From NCBI GenBank assembly GCA_016184235.1, contig JACPDC010000084.1, positions 1 to 36,628 of the forward strand: DNA of 36,628 nt, in the 5' to 3' direction. Position 1 is the stretch's first letter; every line of letters starts with the position of its first letter. A model generated the notes under the pieces. It did no database searches. It saw nothing but the letters and a program-made list of their open reading frames with translations, and had not been told where the DNA came from. Made by a program: the position numbers and the translations under genes. Below are positions 29,827-36,628 of the stretch, piece by piece. Origin of the DNA: Deltaproteobacteria bacterium (lineage in GTDB: Bacteria > Desulfobacterota > Binatia > UBA9968).

Positions 29827-30222
29827 ATGGCCGGCGCGGGTGAAGATCCCATTCGTGTTCTGCTCGTCGACCACGACGCATCCGAGGTCATGGCGACCCG
29901 TTTCTTGCTGGCCAGAGTTGCCGAGGCGCGATTTATCGTGGACGAGGCGGGCTCGCTTTCGGCCGCGCTGCAGCGCCTCACAAAGAGGGACATCGACATA
30001 GTGTTGCTGGATTCGACTCTACCCGACAGCGATGGCCTGGAGGCCCTTGGAACGTTGCGATCGCGCTACCCTGACACGCCGGTCATCATGCTCGCAGGCG
30101 CCGGCGACAGACAATGGGTTTCCAATGCGCTCGAAATGGGAGCGAGAGATTGCATCGTCAAGGACAACGTCAACAGCTATTTGCTGGCGCGCATCATCCT
30201 CCGGCACGCTAAAAAACCGTAG
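29827..30222 (+). CDS. Single-domain response regulator (receiver only)
   Basis: 131 residues forming one CheY-type receiver: IRVLLVDHDASEVMATRFLL at the start, phospho-Asp in IVLLDSTLPDSDGLEALGTL, and conserved Lys in CIVKDNVN. The usual Thr/Ser that moves on phosphorylation is replaced: VIMLAGAGD has Ala where most have Thr. The second acidic pocket residue is HD in place of DD. It may still be phosphorylated, but switching could be altered. ATG 29827 follows AGGAGGGG. The next gene is a 7TM-PAS-GAF receptor with no kinase, so the phosphodonor is probably encoded elsewhere. Confidence 0.82.
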   Translation: MAGAGEDPIRVLLVDHDASEVMATRFLLARVAEARFIVDEAGSLSAALQRLTKRDIDIVLLDSTLPDSDGLEALGTLRSRYPDTPVIMLAGAGDRQWVSNALEMGARDCIVKDNVNSYLLARIILRHAKKP

Positions 30223-30346
30223 CGGGGGCGATACTTCACCAGACACAGGTCTTTACCGGATTTCTATAAACTCGGGCGCAACCACGCCTCATCCGTTTTG
30301 CCGGAGATGGCGGGCAGGCAGCCCTGGGAGGCAGCGAGGCCTGTTC

Positions 30347-31963
30347 ATGGCCGTATTGGATCCCGACAATTACACGCTCAATGCGTACGCCGTTCCGACC
30401 TTCGTCACGGCGGCGGCGATCCTCATGCTCGGCGCAGCCGTTTTGATCCGGGAGCGCGGCTCGCGCGGGAGCGTGGCCTTTTTCTTCATGGCGCTCGCCG
30501 GGGCCGTGTGGTTCTTCGGCTTCTCCTGGATGTACTGCGCCGTCGACGAAGGCGTGGCCCTCTGGTGGGCGAAGGCGGCGTATGTGGGCGTGTCCTTCAT
30601 CCCATCGACGATCTATCTCTTCAGCGCCCTTGTCACGTCTGTCTATGTCCGGCGCAAATCGCTGGTGCGCGCCGGCTGGTCGCTTTCGACGCTCTTTTCC
30701 GCGGCAGCCCTGGGCAGTGACGCGTTGATCAGCGCTGTGTACCCCGCCTGGTGGGGCTACTATCCGAGGTACGGCTGGCTGGGCATTCCCTACCTTGCAT
30801 TCTTTCTCAGCATGATGGCCCTGAGCATGGGTAATTTTTGGGCCGCGTACAAAAAGGCCGATGCGGGAACGCACCGGCGCCGGCTCAAATCCTTCATGAT
30901 CGCTTTCGCCATCGCCTACCTCGCCTCGGTCGATTTCCTCGCCAAATACGCCTTCCCGTTTTACCCGATCGGCTACCTCGCGGTGCTTGGCTTCGCCCTG
31001 ATAACGGCGCGAGCGATCTGGCGCTACCGGCTGGTCGATATTACCCCCGCTTTCGCGGCTAGAGAAATCATCAATGTCGTGGCCGATGCCCTGTTGGTGC
31101 TCGACCGGGACGGCGTGGTGCGGGTCGTCAATCCGGCCGCGTGCCAACTGCTCGGGAAATCCGAGGTCGAACTCGTCGGCACGCCGATCACGACGGTCGC
31201 CGGCGCGATCCCGGACGGCCAGGCCCTCGCCGCGCGGATACTCAATGGCGCCATAGGAGACCAGGACGTCGCCGTGCCTCTCAGGCGGGGCGGGATGACG
31301 TTACTCAGCCTCTCCTCGTTCGTCATGCGCGATCAGGCCAGGCAGCCGGTCGCCTTCGTCTGCCTCCTGAGAGACATCACCGAACGAAAGAAAGCCGAGG
31401 ACCAGATCCAACGAGGCCTGCAGCGGCTGGCCGCCCTGCATGAGATCAACATCGCCATCACCTCGACCCTGGATCTGCAATCCGTGTTGAACCTCTTGCT
31501 GGAGAAAATAGACCTGCTGGTCCCATACTCCCCGACCACGGCGATCAGGTTATTCAACGGGGAGACCAAGACCTTGGAGCTTGTCGCCTCGCGCAATCTT
31601 GCCGAGGCGGAGTGGACCGGGGACAGGTGGAAATCCGGGCGCGACCTTGCCGGGCTGGTGTTCGAAAGCAGGGCGCCCCTGCTGATCCGCAATATCCAGA
31701 ACAATCCCGGCATAGAAAACCGGGAGTTTTACCGCAAGCACGGATTCATCTCCTATCTGGGGGTGCCGTTGACCGCCAAGGACGAAGCCCTTGGGGTGCT
31801 CTCCTTTTATACTAAAGGGGAGCGGCCGTTCGCCGAGGAAGAAGTCGAGTTCCTGACCACGCTGGCGGGGCAGGCGGCCATAGCGATTCACCACTCCCAG
31901 CTCTTCGAGCGGATCAAGAAACAGCCCTTTGTCCCGGATAAGGAAAACCGCGAGAGCGAGTAA
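30347..31963 (+). CDS. 7TM-PAS-GAF sensory receptor without kinase domain
   Basis: 538 residues. About 1-235 hold seven or eight membrane helices of the kind found at the N-terminus of some histidine kinases (YAVPTFVTAAAILMLGAAVL, FFFMALAGAVWFFGFSWMY, PSTIYLFSALVTSVYV, AFFLSMMALSMGNFWAAYKK). About 245-365 are a PAS domain (ADALLVLDRDGVVRVVNPAA to VCLLRDITERKKAEDQ). About 372-525 are a GAF domain (LHEINIAITSTLDLQSVLNL to LAGQAAIAIHHSQLFERI). The protein then ends in a short polar tail; no HisKA, HATPase, GGDEF or EAL follows in any frame before the next gene. It may signal through a partner, or a kinase may have been lost. ATG 30347 was chosen because the long frame upstream overlaps the receiver gene and is not protein-like. 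I know the domains well; the ligand is unknown. Confidence 0.78.
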   Translation: MAVLDPDNYTLNAYAVPTFVTAAAILMLGAAVLIRERGSRGSVAFFFMALAGAVWFFGFSWMYCAVDEGVALWWAKAAYVGVSFIPSTIYLFSALVTSVYVRRKSLVRAGWSLSTLFSAAALGSDALISAVYPAWWGYYPRYGWLGIPYLAFFLSMMALSMGNFWAAYKKADAGTHRRRLKSFMIAFAIAYLASVDFLAKYAFPFYPIGYLAVLGFALITARAIWRYRLVDITPAFAAREIINVVADALLVLDRDGVVRVVNPAACQLLGKSEVELVGTPITTVAGAIPDGQALAARILNGAIGDQDVAVPLRRGGMTLLSLSSFVMRDQARQPVAFVCLLRDITERKKAEDQIQRGLQRLAALHEINIAITSTLDLQSVLNLLLEKIDLLVPYSPTTAIRLFNGETKTLELVASRNLAEAEWTGDRWKSGRDLAGLVFESRAPLLIRNIQNNPGIENREFYRKHGFISYLGVPLTAKDEALGVLSFYTKGERPFAEEEVEFLTTLAGQAAIAIHHSQLFERIKKQPFVPDKENRESE

Positions 31964-32011
31964 CCGGCCCTCAGTTTCAGAGATAGTTCTCCCGTCGGAT
32001 TCAGGTGCTTA

Positions 32012-32067
32012 CCCGATTGTATTGTCGCGTCATCGCGCGCATGATAACATAAAAATTCTGAATCGGG
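32012..32067 (+). promoter_or_regulatory. Leader inverted repeat shared by the two PAS genes, copy 1
   Basis: CCCGATT (32012-32018) and AATCGGG (32061-32067) can pair, just before the start codon. The same pair, in the same kind of flanking sequence (CCCGATTGTATTG...GCATG...AATCGGGATT), stands before the second PAS gene at 32710-32763. The distance between arms is 49 and 47 bp. The stem is kept while the sequence between drifts, which hints at a regulatory leader. Confidence 0.45.
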
Positions 32068-32076
32068 ATTACCGTG

Positions 32077-32102
32077 ATGGCGAATGACCATGGCGAATGA
32101 CC
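32077..32102 (+). repeat. 13-bp tandem duplication at the PAS gene start
   Basis: ATGGCGAATGACC occurs at 32077-32089 and again at 32090-32102 with no gap. The first ATG gives only a seven-codon peptide, and the second opens the PAS gene. Because 13 is not a multiple of three, the first copy creates an out-of-frame upstream start. Confidence 0.8.
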
Positions 32103-32647
32103 ATATAGAGCGGCTCTTGCAAATCATCGGGGAAATCCAGGACCGGGTAGAAAAAAAGCTGGAGCGCCGCAGCACGGCCGGGGCGCCCGGGCCAAGTCGA
32201 GAGGAAGCCCTGGAGGAGTTACGGACCTGCGTGGAGGAGCTCCGGGTAGTGGGGGAAGAGCTAAAACATCAGAACGAGGAGCTGGCCCGCGAACGCTATC
32301 GCTATTCGGACCTTTTCGACTTCGCCCCGGACGCTTATCTGGTAACCGATCCTGAAGGAACCATCCGGGAGGCGAACCAGGCGGCAGTAAAACTCTTCCA
32401 CTGCCCTCAGAATTTCCTGATAGGCAAACCTCTGGCCGTGTTTGTAGCCGATAGGGAACATAATGCCTTTCGCACCCGATTGGCTGGCCTCAAGGTAGAC
32501 GCCGCGGAGAAAGTGGAAGACTGGCGGGTTAGCATGCAGCCGCGCGACGGTCCATCCTTTCACACTGTAATGACTGTGGGCGCTATCCGCGATTCGGTAA
32601 CCCGGTTGACCGGCCTGCGCTGGCTTATCCGGGCTATCCCCTACTAG
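32090..32647 (+). CDS. PAS-only protein with coiled-coil N-terminus, copy 1
   Basis: 185 residues. About 1-75 are helical and charged (IERLLQIIGEIQDRVEKKLE; LEELRTCVEELRVVGEELKH). A single PAS domain follows (YSDLFDFAPDAYLVTDPEGT; REANQAAVKLFHC; FLIGKPLAVFVADREH; to RWLIRAIPY). No output domain. The match with the next gene is high throughout, so they are tandem duplicates. A third, related PAS is at the window end. The start at 32090 is in the second copy of the 13-bp duplication. Its role may be to bind another PAS-bearing kinase, as a decoy or adaptor; that is inference. Confidence 0.75.
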   Translation: MANDHIERLLQIIGEIQDRVEKKLERRSTAGAPGPSREEALEELRTCVEELRVVGEELKHQNEELARERYRYSDLFDFAPDAYLVTDPEGTIREANQAAVKLFHCPQNFLIGKPLAVFVADREHNAFRTRLAGLKVDAAEKVEDWRVSMQPRDGPSFHTVMTVGAIRDSVTRLTGLRWLIRAIPY

Positions 32648-32709
32648 CAAAACCTGCCGTTACCCTTCTACCTGTTTCAGATACCATTCCAACCGGATTC
32701 AGGTGTTTG

Positions 32710-32763
32710 CCCGATTGTATTGCCGCCTCATTGCCCGCATGCTAGGATGGATTAGGAATCGGG
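32710..32763 (+). promoter_or_regulatory. Leader inverted repeat shared by the two PAS genes, copy 2
   Basis: CCCGATT (32710-32716) and AATCGGG (32757-32763) lie just ahead of ATG 32770. The region matches that before the first PAS gene, so the duplicated unit included about 90 bp of leader. Confidence 0.45.
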
Positions 32764-32769
32764 ATTGCC

Positions 32770-33354
32770 ATGAAAGGGAATAGCCGGTTAGAGCGAAGCC
32801 TGCAAATCATCGGGGAGATACAGAACCAGGCAAAAAAAAAGCTCAAGCTCCGGAGCACGGCAGGGCCTGGGCCAACTCGCGCAGAAGCGCTGGAGGAGTT
32901 ACAGACCTGCGTGGAAGAACTCTGGGTAGTTGGGGAGGATCTGCGCAGGCAGAACCAGGAGCTCTTCCGCGAACGCCAGCGCTACGCTGACCTTTTCAAC
33001 TTCGCCCCGGACGCCTATCTGGTAACCGATCCTGAAGGAATAATCCAAGAGGCAAACCAGGCCGCGGCAAAACTTTTCCACTGCCCTCAGGAGTTCCTCA
33101 GAGGCAAACCTTTGGTCGTGTTTGTAACGGAGGAAGAACACCGAGCTTTCCGCACCCGTTTGGCTAGCCTCAAGACAGCAGGCGTAGAGAAAGTGGACGA
33201 CTGGCGGGTTACCATACGGCCGCGCCAAAGTCCGGCCTTTCACGCCATAATGACCGTGAGCGCTAAACCTGATCCGGTAAGCCGGTTTATCGGCATACGC
33301 TGGCTGGTGCGGGCTACCCTAGATGGAAGCGCCCCGCCATCACCTCCACTCTGA
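32770..33354 (+). CDS. PAS-only protein with coiled-coil N-terminus, copy 2
   Basis: 194 residues, the same layout as the preceding gene: helical head (LERSLQIIGEIQNQAKKKLK; LEELQTCVEELWVVGEDLRR), then one PAS domain (YADLFNFAPDAYLVTDPEGI; QEANQAAAKLFHCPQEFLRG; KPLVVFVTEEEHRAFRTRLA; to IRWLVRATLDGS). It carries a clean single start at ATG 32770, unlike copy 1. Differences between copies are spread evenly, so both were probably under selection after duplication. No output domain. Ligand and partner unknown. Confidence 0.77.
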   Translation: MKGNSRLERSLQIIGEIQNQAKKKLKLRSTAGPGPTRAEALEELQTCVEELWVVGEDLRRQNQELFRERQRYADLFNFAPDAYLVTDPEGIIQEANQAAAKLFHCPQEFLRGKPLVVFVTEEEHRAFRTRLASLKTAGVEKVDDWRVTIRPRQSPAFHAIMTVSAKPDPVSRFIGIRWLVRATLDGSAPPSPPL

Positions 33355-33416
33355 CCGCCTTGAAGTCTCTTTTCAGCTCGGCGCAAGCCTTTCGGGATTT
33401 CAGATGACATATCTCT

Positions 33417-33441
33417 GATTGCAAATCTGAGATCTGCAATC
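33417..33441. repeat. Small inverted repeat in the gap before cheB
   Basis: GATTGCA (33417-33423) and TGCAATC (33435-33441) flank AATCTGAGATC, in a stretch rich in ATCTG-like units. The 208-bp gap before cheB holds no gene. The repeat may be another dispersed intergenic element of this genome. Confidence 0.4.
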
Positions 33442-33562
33442 TGCCATTTGAGATTCCGAGCAGCAAAGCGAGGATATGCCCCTTGACCTACCTACCCGCA
33501 AGCGGTAAAAGTCGCATGTCATAATCAAAGACGAACGGAGTGGTTAAGAGGATAGCTGAAAC

Positions 33563-34198
33563 GTGAAGGAGGACTATACCAAAGAGCCGGCATCCCGCGT
33601 CTCTTCGACCTCTTCTAACGGCGCCTTCGACATCGTGGCCCTGGCCGCCTCGGCCGGCGGTCTCAGGGCTCTGAGCGAAGTTCTAGCTGCGCTGCCGGCT
33701 GATTTTCCAGCCTCTATTGTCGTGGTGCAACACCTGGACCCGCGCCACCGCAGCCTGATGGCCGATATTCTCAGCCGCCGCACGGCTCTGCGAGTTAAGC
33801 AAGCCGAAGAGGGAAACCGCTTGAATCCAGGGGTAGCCTACATCGCTCCGCCCAACAGGCATCTGCTGGTCAATTCGGACAGCACTCTATCCCTCTCTCA
33901 ATCTGAATTGGTCCATTTCGTGCGCCCGTCGGCGGATCTCTTGTTCGAATCGGTCGCGGCGAGTTACAAGGACCGCTCTATCGCCGTAGTTCTGTCCGGC
34001 ACGGGCAGCGACGGCTCCATGGGGGTTCAGGCGATCAAGAAGATGGGCGGAACGGTGATCGTCCAGGATGAGAAGACATCCGAGTTCTTCGGCATGCCCG
34101 GCGCCGCCATCCAGAGCGGCAGCGCCGATTTCATCCTGCCGCTGGATGAGATCCCCTCCGCCCTCGTCACCTTGGTCTCCACAGGAGATATCTCTTGA
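33563..34198 (+). CDS. cheB: CheB-type protein-glutamate methylesterase domain, stand-alone
   Basis: 211 residues. Removes methyl groups from (or deamidates) chemoreceptor glutamates. It has the catalytic Ser in ALAASAGGLRAL, His in VVVQHLDPRHRSLMADIL and Asp in LSGTGSDGSMGVQAIKKMGG. NPGVAYIAPPNRHLLV and FFGMPGAAIQSG are family marks. There is no receiver domain at the N-terminus, as in the CheB parts of CheB-CheR-PAS sensor proteins. It starts at GTG 33563 with a poor ribosome site. The stop TGA shares bases with the TTG start of the CheR gene. In many bacteria these parts are one long hybrid protein; here they are split but still coupled. Confidence 0.87.
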   Translation: MKEDYTKEPASRVSSTSSNGAFDIVALAASAGGLRALSEVLAALPADFPASIVVVQHLDPRHRSLMADILSRRTALRVKQAEEGNRLNPGVAYIAPPNRHLLVNSDSTLSLSQSELVHFVRPSADLLFESVAASYKDRSIAVVLSGTGSDGSMGVQAIKKMGGTVIVQDEKTSEFFGMPGAAIQSGSADFILPLDEIPSALVTLVSTGDIS

Positions 34199-36036
34199 GC
34201 GAACGCGAAGACAACAAGCAGTTCGAATCTCTCCTATCCTATCTCCAGCAAAACCGCGGTTTTGATTTTACCGGCTATAAGCGCCCCAGTCTGATGCGGC
34301 GGATAAGCAAGCGGATGCAGATGGTGAGCATTGAAAGCTTCGGGGACTACATGGATTACCTGGAGGTCCACCCGGAGGAATTTCCCCAACTATTTAACAC
34401 CATCCTGATCAATGTGACCTCCTTTTTCCGCGACCCGCCGGCCTGGGATTACCTTGCCGGCGAAATCATCCCCCGCATCCTTAAAGACAAAAAAAAGGAT
34501 GAACCGATCCGAGTCTGGACTGCGGGCTGCGCCTCCGGTGAAGAGGCCTACACCATCGCCATGGCGCTGGCGGAGGCAATGGGGGTTCAAGCGTTCCGCC
34601 AAAGGACCAAAGTTTACGCTACTGACGTAGACGAAGAAGCCCTCAATCTGGCCCGCCAGGCGAGTTACGGTGACAAAGAGCTGCAAGAGGTCGATGCCAA
34701 ACTGAAGGACAAATACTTTGAACCTCTCAATAGCCGCCATAGCTTCCGCGCCGACTTTAGACGCTGCGTCATCTTCGGCCGCCATGACCTGGTCCAGGAC
34801 GCCCCCATCTCCCACCTGGATTTGCTGATCAGCCGCAATACCCTTATGTATTTCAACGCCGAGACCCAGGCGCGCATCCTCGCCCGTTTTCATTTTGCCT
34901 TGAAAGAAAACGGATATCTCTTCTTGGGGAGGGCCGAGTTACTGTCCACTCATGGCAACTTCTTTACACCGATGGATCTCAAAAGCCGCATCTTTACCAG
35001 GGTGCCCCAGGTCAACATGCGCGATCGCGTATTGGCGGTCGCGCATCCCGGCAACAATGTGCTCGACACGCCACGGCAAAATCGTTTAGTGGAATTGGCT
35101 CTCGATTGGTCACCCGTGGCAAAAATCGTAGTCGACTTAAACGGAAATCTCGCTCTCGCCGACCAGAAGGCGCGGCTCCTCTTTACTTTGAACCCCAAGG
35201 ATATCGGCCGGCCCTTGCAGGACCTGGAGATCTCGTACCGGCCGGTAGAGTTGCGCTCTCTCATCGAGCAAGCCTATGCCGAACGCCGCACGGTGACGCT
35301 GACCAGCGCCGAACGGCGCTTCCCCAACGGGGAAGTTCAGTATCTGGATGTCATCGTGGCCCCGCTTTATGACGAAGGGCGCAATCCCTTTGGTGTGAGC
35401 GTCTCCTTCACAGACGTGACTTCTTTCCAAAATGTGCAGGAGGAGCTGCGGCACAGCAACGAGGAGCTCCAAACCACCGGTGAGGAGCTGCAGTCCTCCA
35501 ACGAGGAGCTGGAGACGACCAATGAGGAGCTGCAGTCGAGCAACGAGGAGCTGGAGACGACCAATGAGGAGCTCCAATCCACCAATGAAGAGCTGGAGAC
35601 CATGAACGAGGAGCTGCAGTCCACCAACGAGGAGCTGCAGACCCTTAACGACGAGCTGCAACAGCGCACCGACGAAGCCGGCACTGCGAATGCTTTTTTG
35701 CAATCCATTCTTGCCAGCCTGCGCTCCGGGGCGGCGGTCGTGGATGCAAGCTTCAACATCCTTTTCTGGAACCACAAGGCCGAGGACCTTTGGGGTCTCA
35801 GGGCCGACGAGGTAAAGGGGCAGTCGTTGTTGAGCCTGGACATCGGCCTGCCGATCGAGCAAATGAGAGAGGCCATCCGCTCATGCCTGGCCGGCGAGGA
35901 ACACCAGCACGTGGTGCTGGACGCCACCAACCGGCGGGGCAAGGCGATCAAATGCCGCATCACCTGCACTCCGCTCATGACCTCGAACAGGGAGCGCCAG
36001 GGGGCCATATTGTTGATGGACGAGATGGAGAGATGA
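34195..36036 (+). CDS. cheR: CheR-type methyltransferase with PAS domains and long NEELQ heptad coil
   Basis: 613 residues. About 1-270: CheR methyltransferase. An N-terminal helical part (FDFTGYKRPSLMRRISKRMQ) and FFRDPPAWDYL come first, then the SAM-binding VWTAGCASGEEAYTIAMALA at about 105, VYATDVDEEAL, and SRNTLMYFNAETQARIL where most have CRNV. About 295-405: a PAS domain (LVELALDWSPVAKIVVDLNG). About 420-490: repeats of NEELQSS/NEELETT forming a continuous coil. About 500-610: a second PAS (ASLRSGAAVVDASFNILFWN; ILLMDEMER). It starts at TTG 34195, four bases inside the cheB end. Its stop overlaps the next ATG (ATGA). Such proteins are typical of large light/redox/stress sensor hybrids rather than of flagellar taxis. 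Confidence 0.87.
   Translation: MSEREDNKQFESLLSYLQQNRGFDFTGYKRPSLMRRISKRMQMVSIESFGDYMDYLEVHPEEFPQLFNTILINVTSFFRDPPAWDYLAGEIIPRILKDKKKDEPIRVWTAGCASGEEAYTIAMALAEAMGVQAFRQRTKVYATDVDEEALNLARQASYGDKELQEVDAKLKDKYFEPLNSRHSFRADFRRCVIFGRHDLVQDAPISHLDLLISRNTLMYFNAETQARILARFHFALKENGYLFLGRAELLSTHGNFFTPMDLKSRIFTRVPQVNMRDRVLAVAHPGNNVLDTPRQNRLVELALDWSPVAKIVVDLNGNLALADQKARLLFTLNPKDIGRPLQDLEISYRPVELRSLIEQAYAERRTVTLTSAERRFPNGEVQYLDVIVAPLYDEGRNPFGVSVSFTDVTSFQNVQEELRHSNEELQTTGEELQSSNEELETTNEELQSSNEELETTNEELQSTNEELETMNEELQSTNEELQTLNDELQQRTDEAGTANAFLQSILASLRSGAAVVDASFNILFWNHKAEDLWGLRADEVKGQSLLSLDIGLPIEQMREAIRSCLAGEEHQHVVLDATNRRGKAIKCRITCTPLMTSNRERQGAILLMDEMER
35440..35662 (+). repeat. 21/42-bp tandem coding repeats in cheR
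   Basis: About ten units of 21 bp encode the seven-residue pattern N-E-E-L-(Q/E)-(S/T)-(S/T/L/M). Alternating Q and E units give a 42-bp higher order. The DNA copies are close to identical (GAGGAGCTG in most), making copy number likely to vary and hard to assemble. Confidence 0.8.
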
Positions 36037-36628
36037 AAGCGGAGATCTTCGACCCGAAAATCGGCGCGGCCCAGGCGCGCCTGGAGTCTTTGCGGCAACG
36101 CCTCGACGAGGCTGCCCCCTCGGAACGTGAGCTGCTGGCCGACTCCTTTGAAGAGCTTTCCATCGCCCTGACAGAGCTGGAAGTGGCTATGGAACAGTTG
36201 CGCCAGACCAACGATCAATTAGCCGCATCCCAGCAGGCGCTGGAAGCGGAGCGGCAGCACTACCAGGAGCTGTTCGAATTCACCCCGGACGGCTACCTGC
36301 GGACTTGAATGGAACCATCCGGGAAGCCAACCTCGCTGCGGCGGCGCTGCTCCACGCGCCCCAGGAGTTTCTGGTGGGCAAACCGCTCGTCCTCTTTGTT
36401 GCCGAAGAAGAACGTAAGGAGTTTCGCGGCTTGCTCCTCCGGCTGCGGCGAGGAGAGAAGATCGAGCGATGGGAGGCGTATCTCCAGCCCCGCCCTGGCG
36501 CGCTGTTCCCCGCGGGCCTGCGCGTCAATTTCATACGCGACGCCAAAGGCTCCCCGATCGGCTTGCGCTGGCTGGTGCTGGACATCACCGAGCACAAGCG
36601 CGGGAACGAAGCGTTGCGTGAGAGCAAC
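36033..36628 (+). pseudogene. PAS-domain signalling protein, frameshifted and cut by the window end
   Basis: Starts ATG 36033, overlapping the CheR stop. It has a coiled-coil head (QARLESLRQRLDEAAPSERE; EVAMEQLRQTNDQLAASQQA) and then a PAS start (YQELFEFTPDGYL). At about 36297 the frame ends in TGA (36306). In another frame the domain continues at once: DLNGTIREANLAAAALLHAP, then EFLVGKPLVLFVAEEERKEF and RWLVLDITEHKRGNEAL, to the window edge. Compared with the two PAS genes (DAYLVTDPEGTIREAN), about four bases coding the V-T are missing. The rest of the protein (probably more PAS, kinase or GGDEF) lies beyond the window. Either a true frameshift or a sequence error. Confidence 0.7.

Overview
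The window reads as chromosome of a GC-rich, Gram-negative-type bacterium. The grounds are a SPOR-domain protein, a GspE/PilB-type ATPase, ASKHA-type anaerobic reductase activators, CheB/CheR signalling genes, and Shine-Dalgarno-led genes that often overlap by 1-4 nt. The gene mix (ATP-dependent benzoyl-CoA reductase, many sensor fragments, and several hairpin-like intergenic repeats) suggests an uncultured subsurface or sediment lineage near Desulfobacterota, NC10, Rokubacteria or Binatota. That placement is inference, because no rRNA or other marker gene is present.

Layout. 1-4.3 kb holds the start of an exported protein, a mannose-1-phosphate guanylyltransferase, a damaged RluA-type pseudouridine synthase, a small zinc-ribbon protein, a CopD-like membrane protein and a ferredoxin/zinc-ribbon/coiled-coil fusion. 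4.4-9.45 kb is an unusual four-gene set: two coiled-coil proteins, an ExeA-like ATPase ending in a SPOR domain, and a GAF + MshEN-like + GspE ATPase that carries an internal deletion. No pilin, secretin or inner-membrane platform gene is present. 9.45-13.2 kb holds a DUF72 protein, a truncated glyoxalase I, an MFS exporter and a short-chain dehydrogenase.

13.5-20.8 kb is the metabolic core. Its order, bzdN-O-P-Q-M followed by a bzdV-like gene, is that of the Azoarcus-type class I benzoyl-CoA reductase. N and O are the catalytic 2-hydroxyacyl-CoA dehydratase-like subunits. P and Q are two different ATPases, each with the pair of cysteine motifs for the bridging [4Fe-4S] cluster. M is the ferredoxin, and the large flavoprotein probably reduces it from NAD(P)H. 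The promoter region carries two sets of direct repeats, and a 62-bp palindrome with 9-bp phasing lies between O and P. A piece of a tRNA-Glu 3' end lies just past the operon.

20.9-24.2 kb holds one TPR membrane protein and a tandem pair of proline-rich, probably exported, helical-repeat paralogues. 24.4-28.6 kb holds a universal stress protein, a Usp-receiver fusion, and a minus-strand cluster with a sugar-phosphate nucleotidyltransferase and several very small proteins, one of them DUF2934. 28.8-36.6 kb holds galT followed by signalling genes: a lone receiver, a 7TM-PAS-GAF receptor without a kinase, two tandem PAS-only paralogues, CheB, CheR-PAS, and a PAS protein running off the end.

Four otherwise well-preserved genes are each broken at one point: rluA-like, gspE-like, gloA and the terminal PAS gene. 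In three of them the missing piece includes a catalytic motif or metal ligand. This may be real decay, but it may equally be a systematic assembly error, and raw reads would decide.
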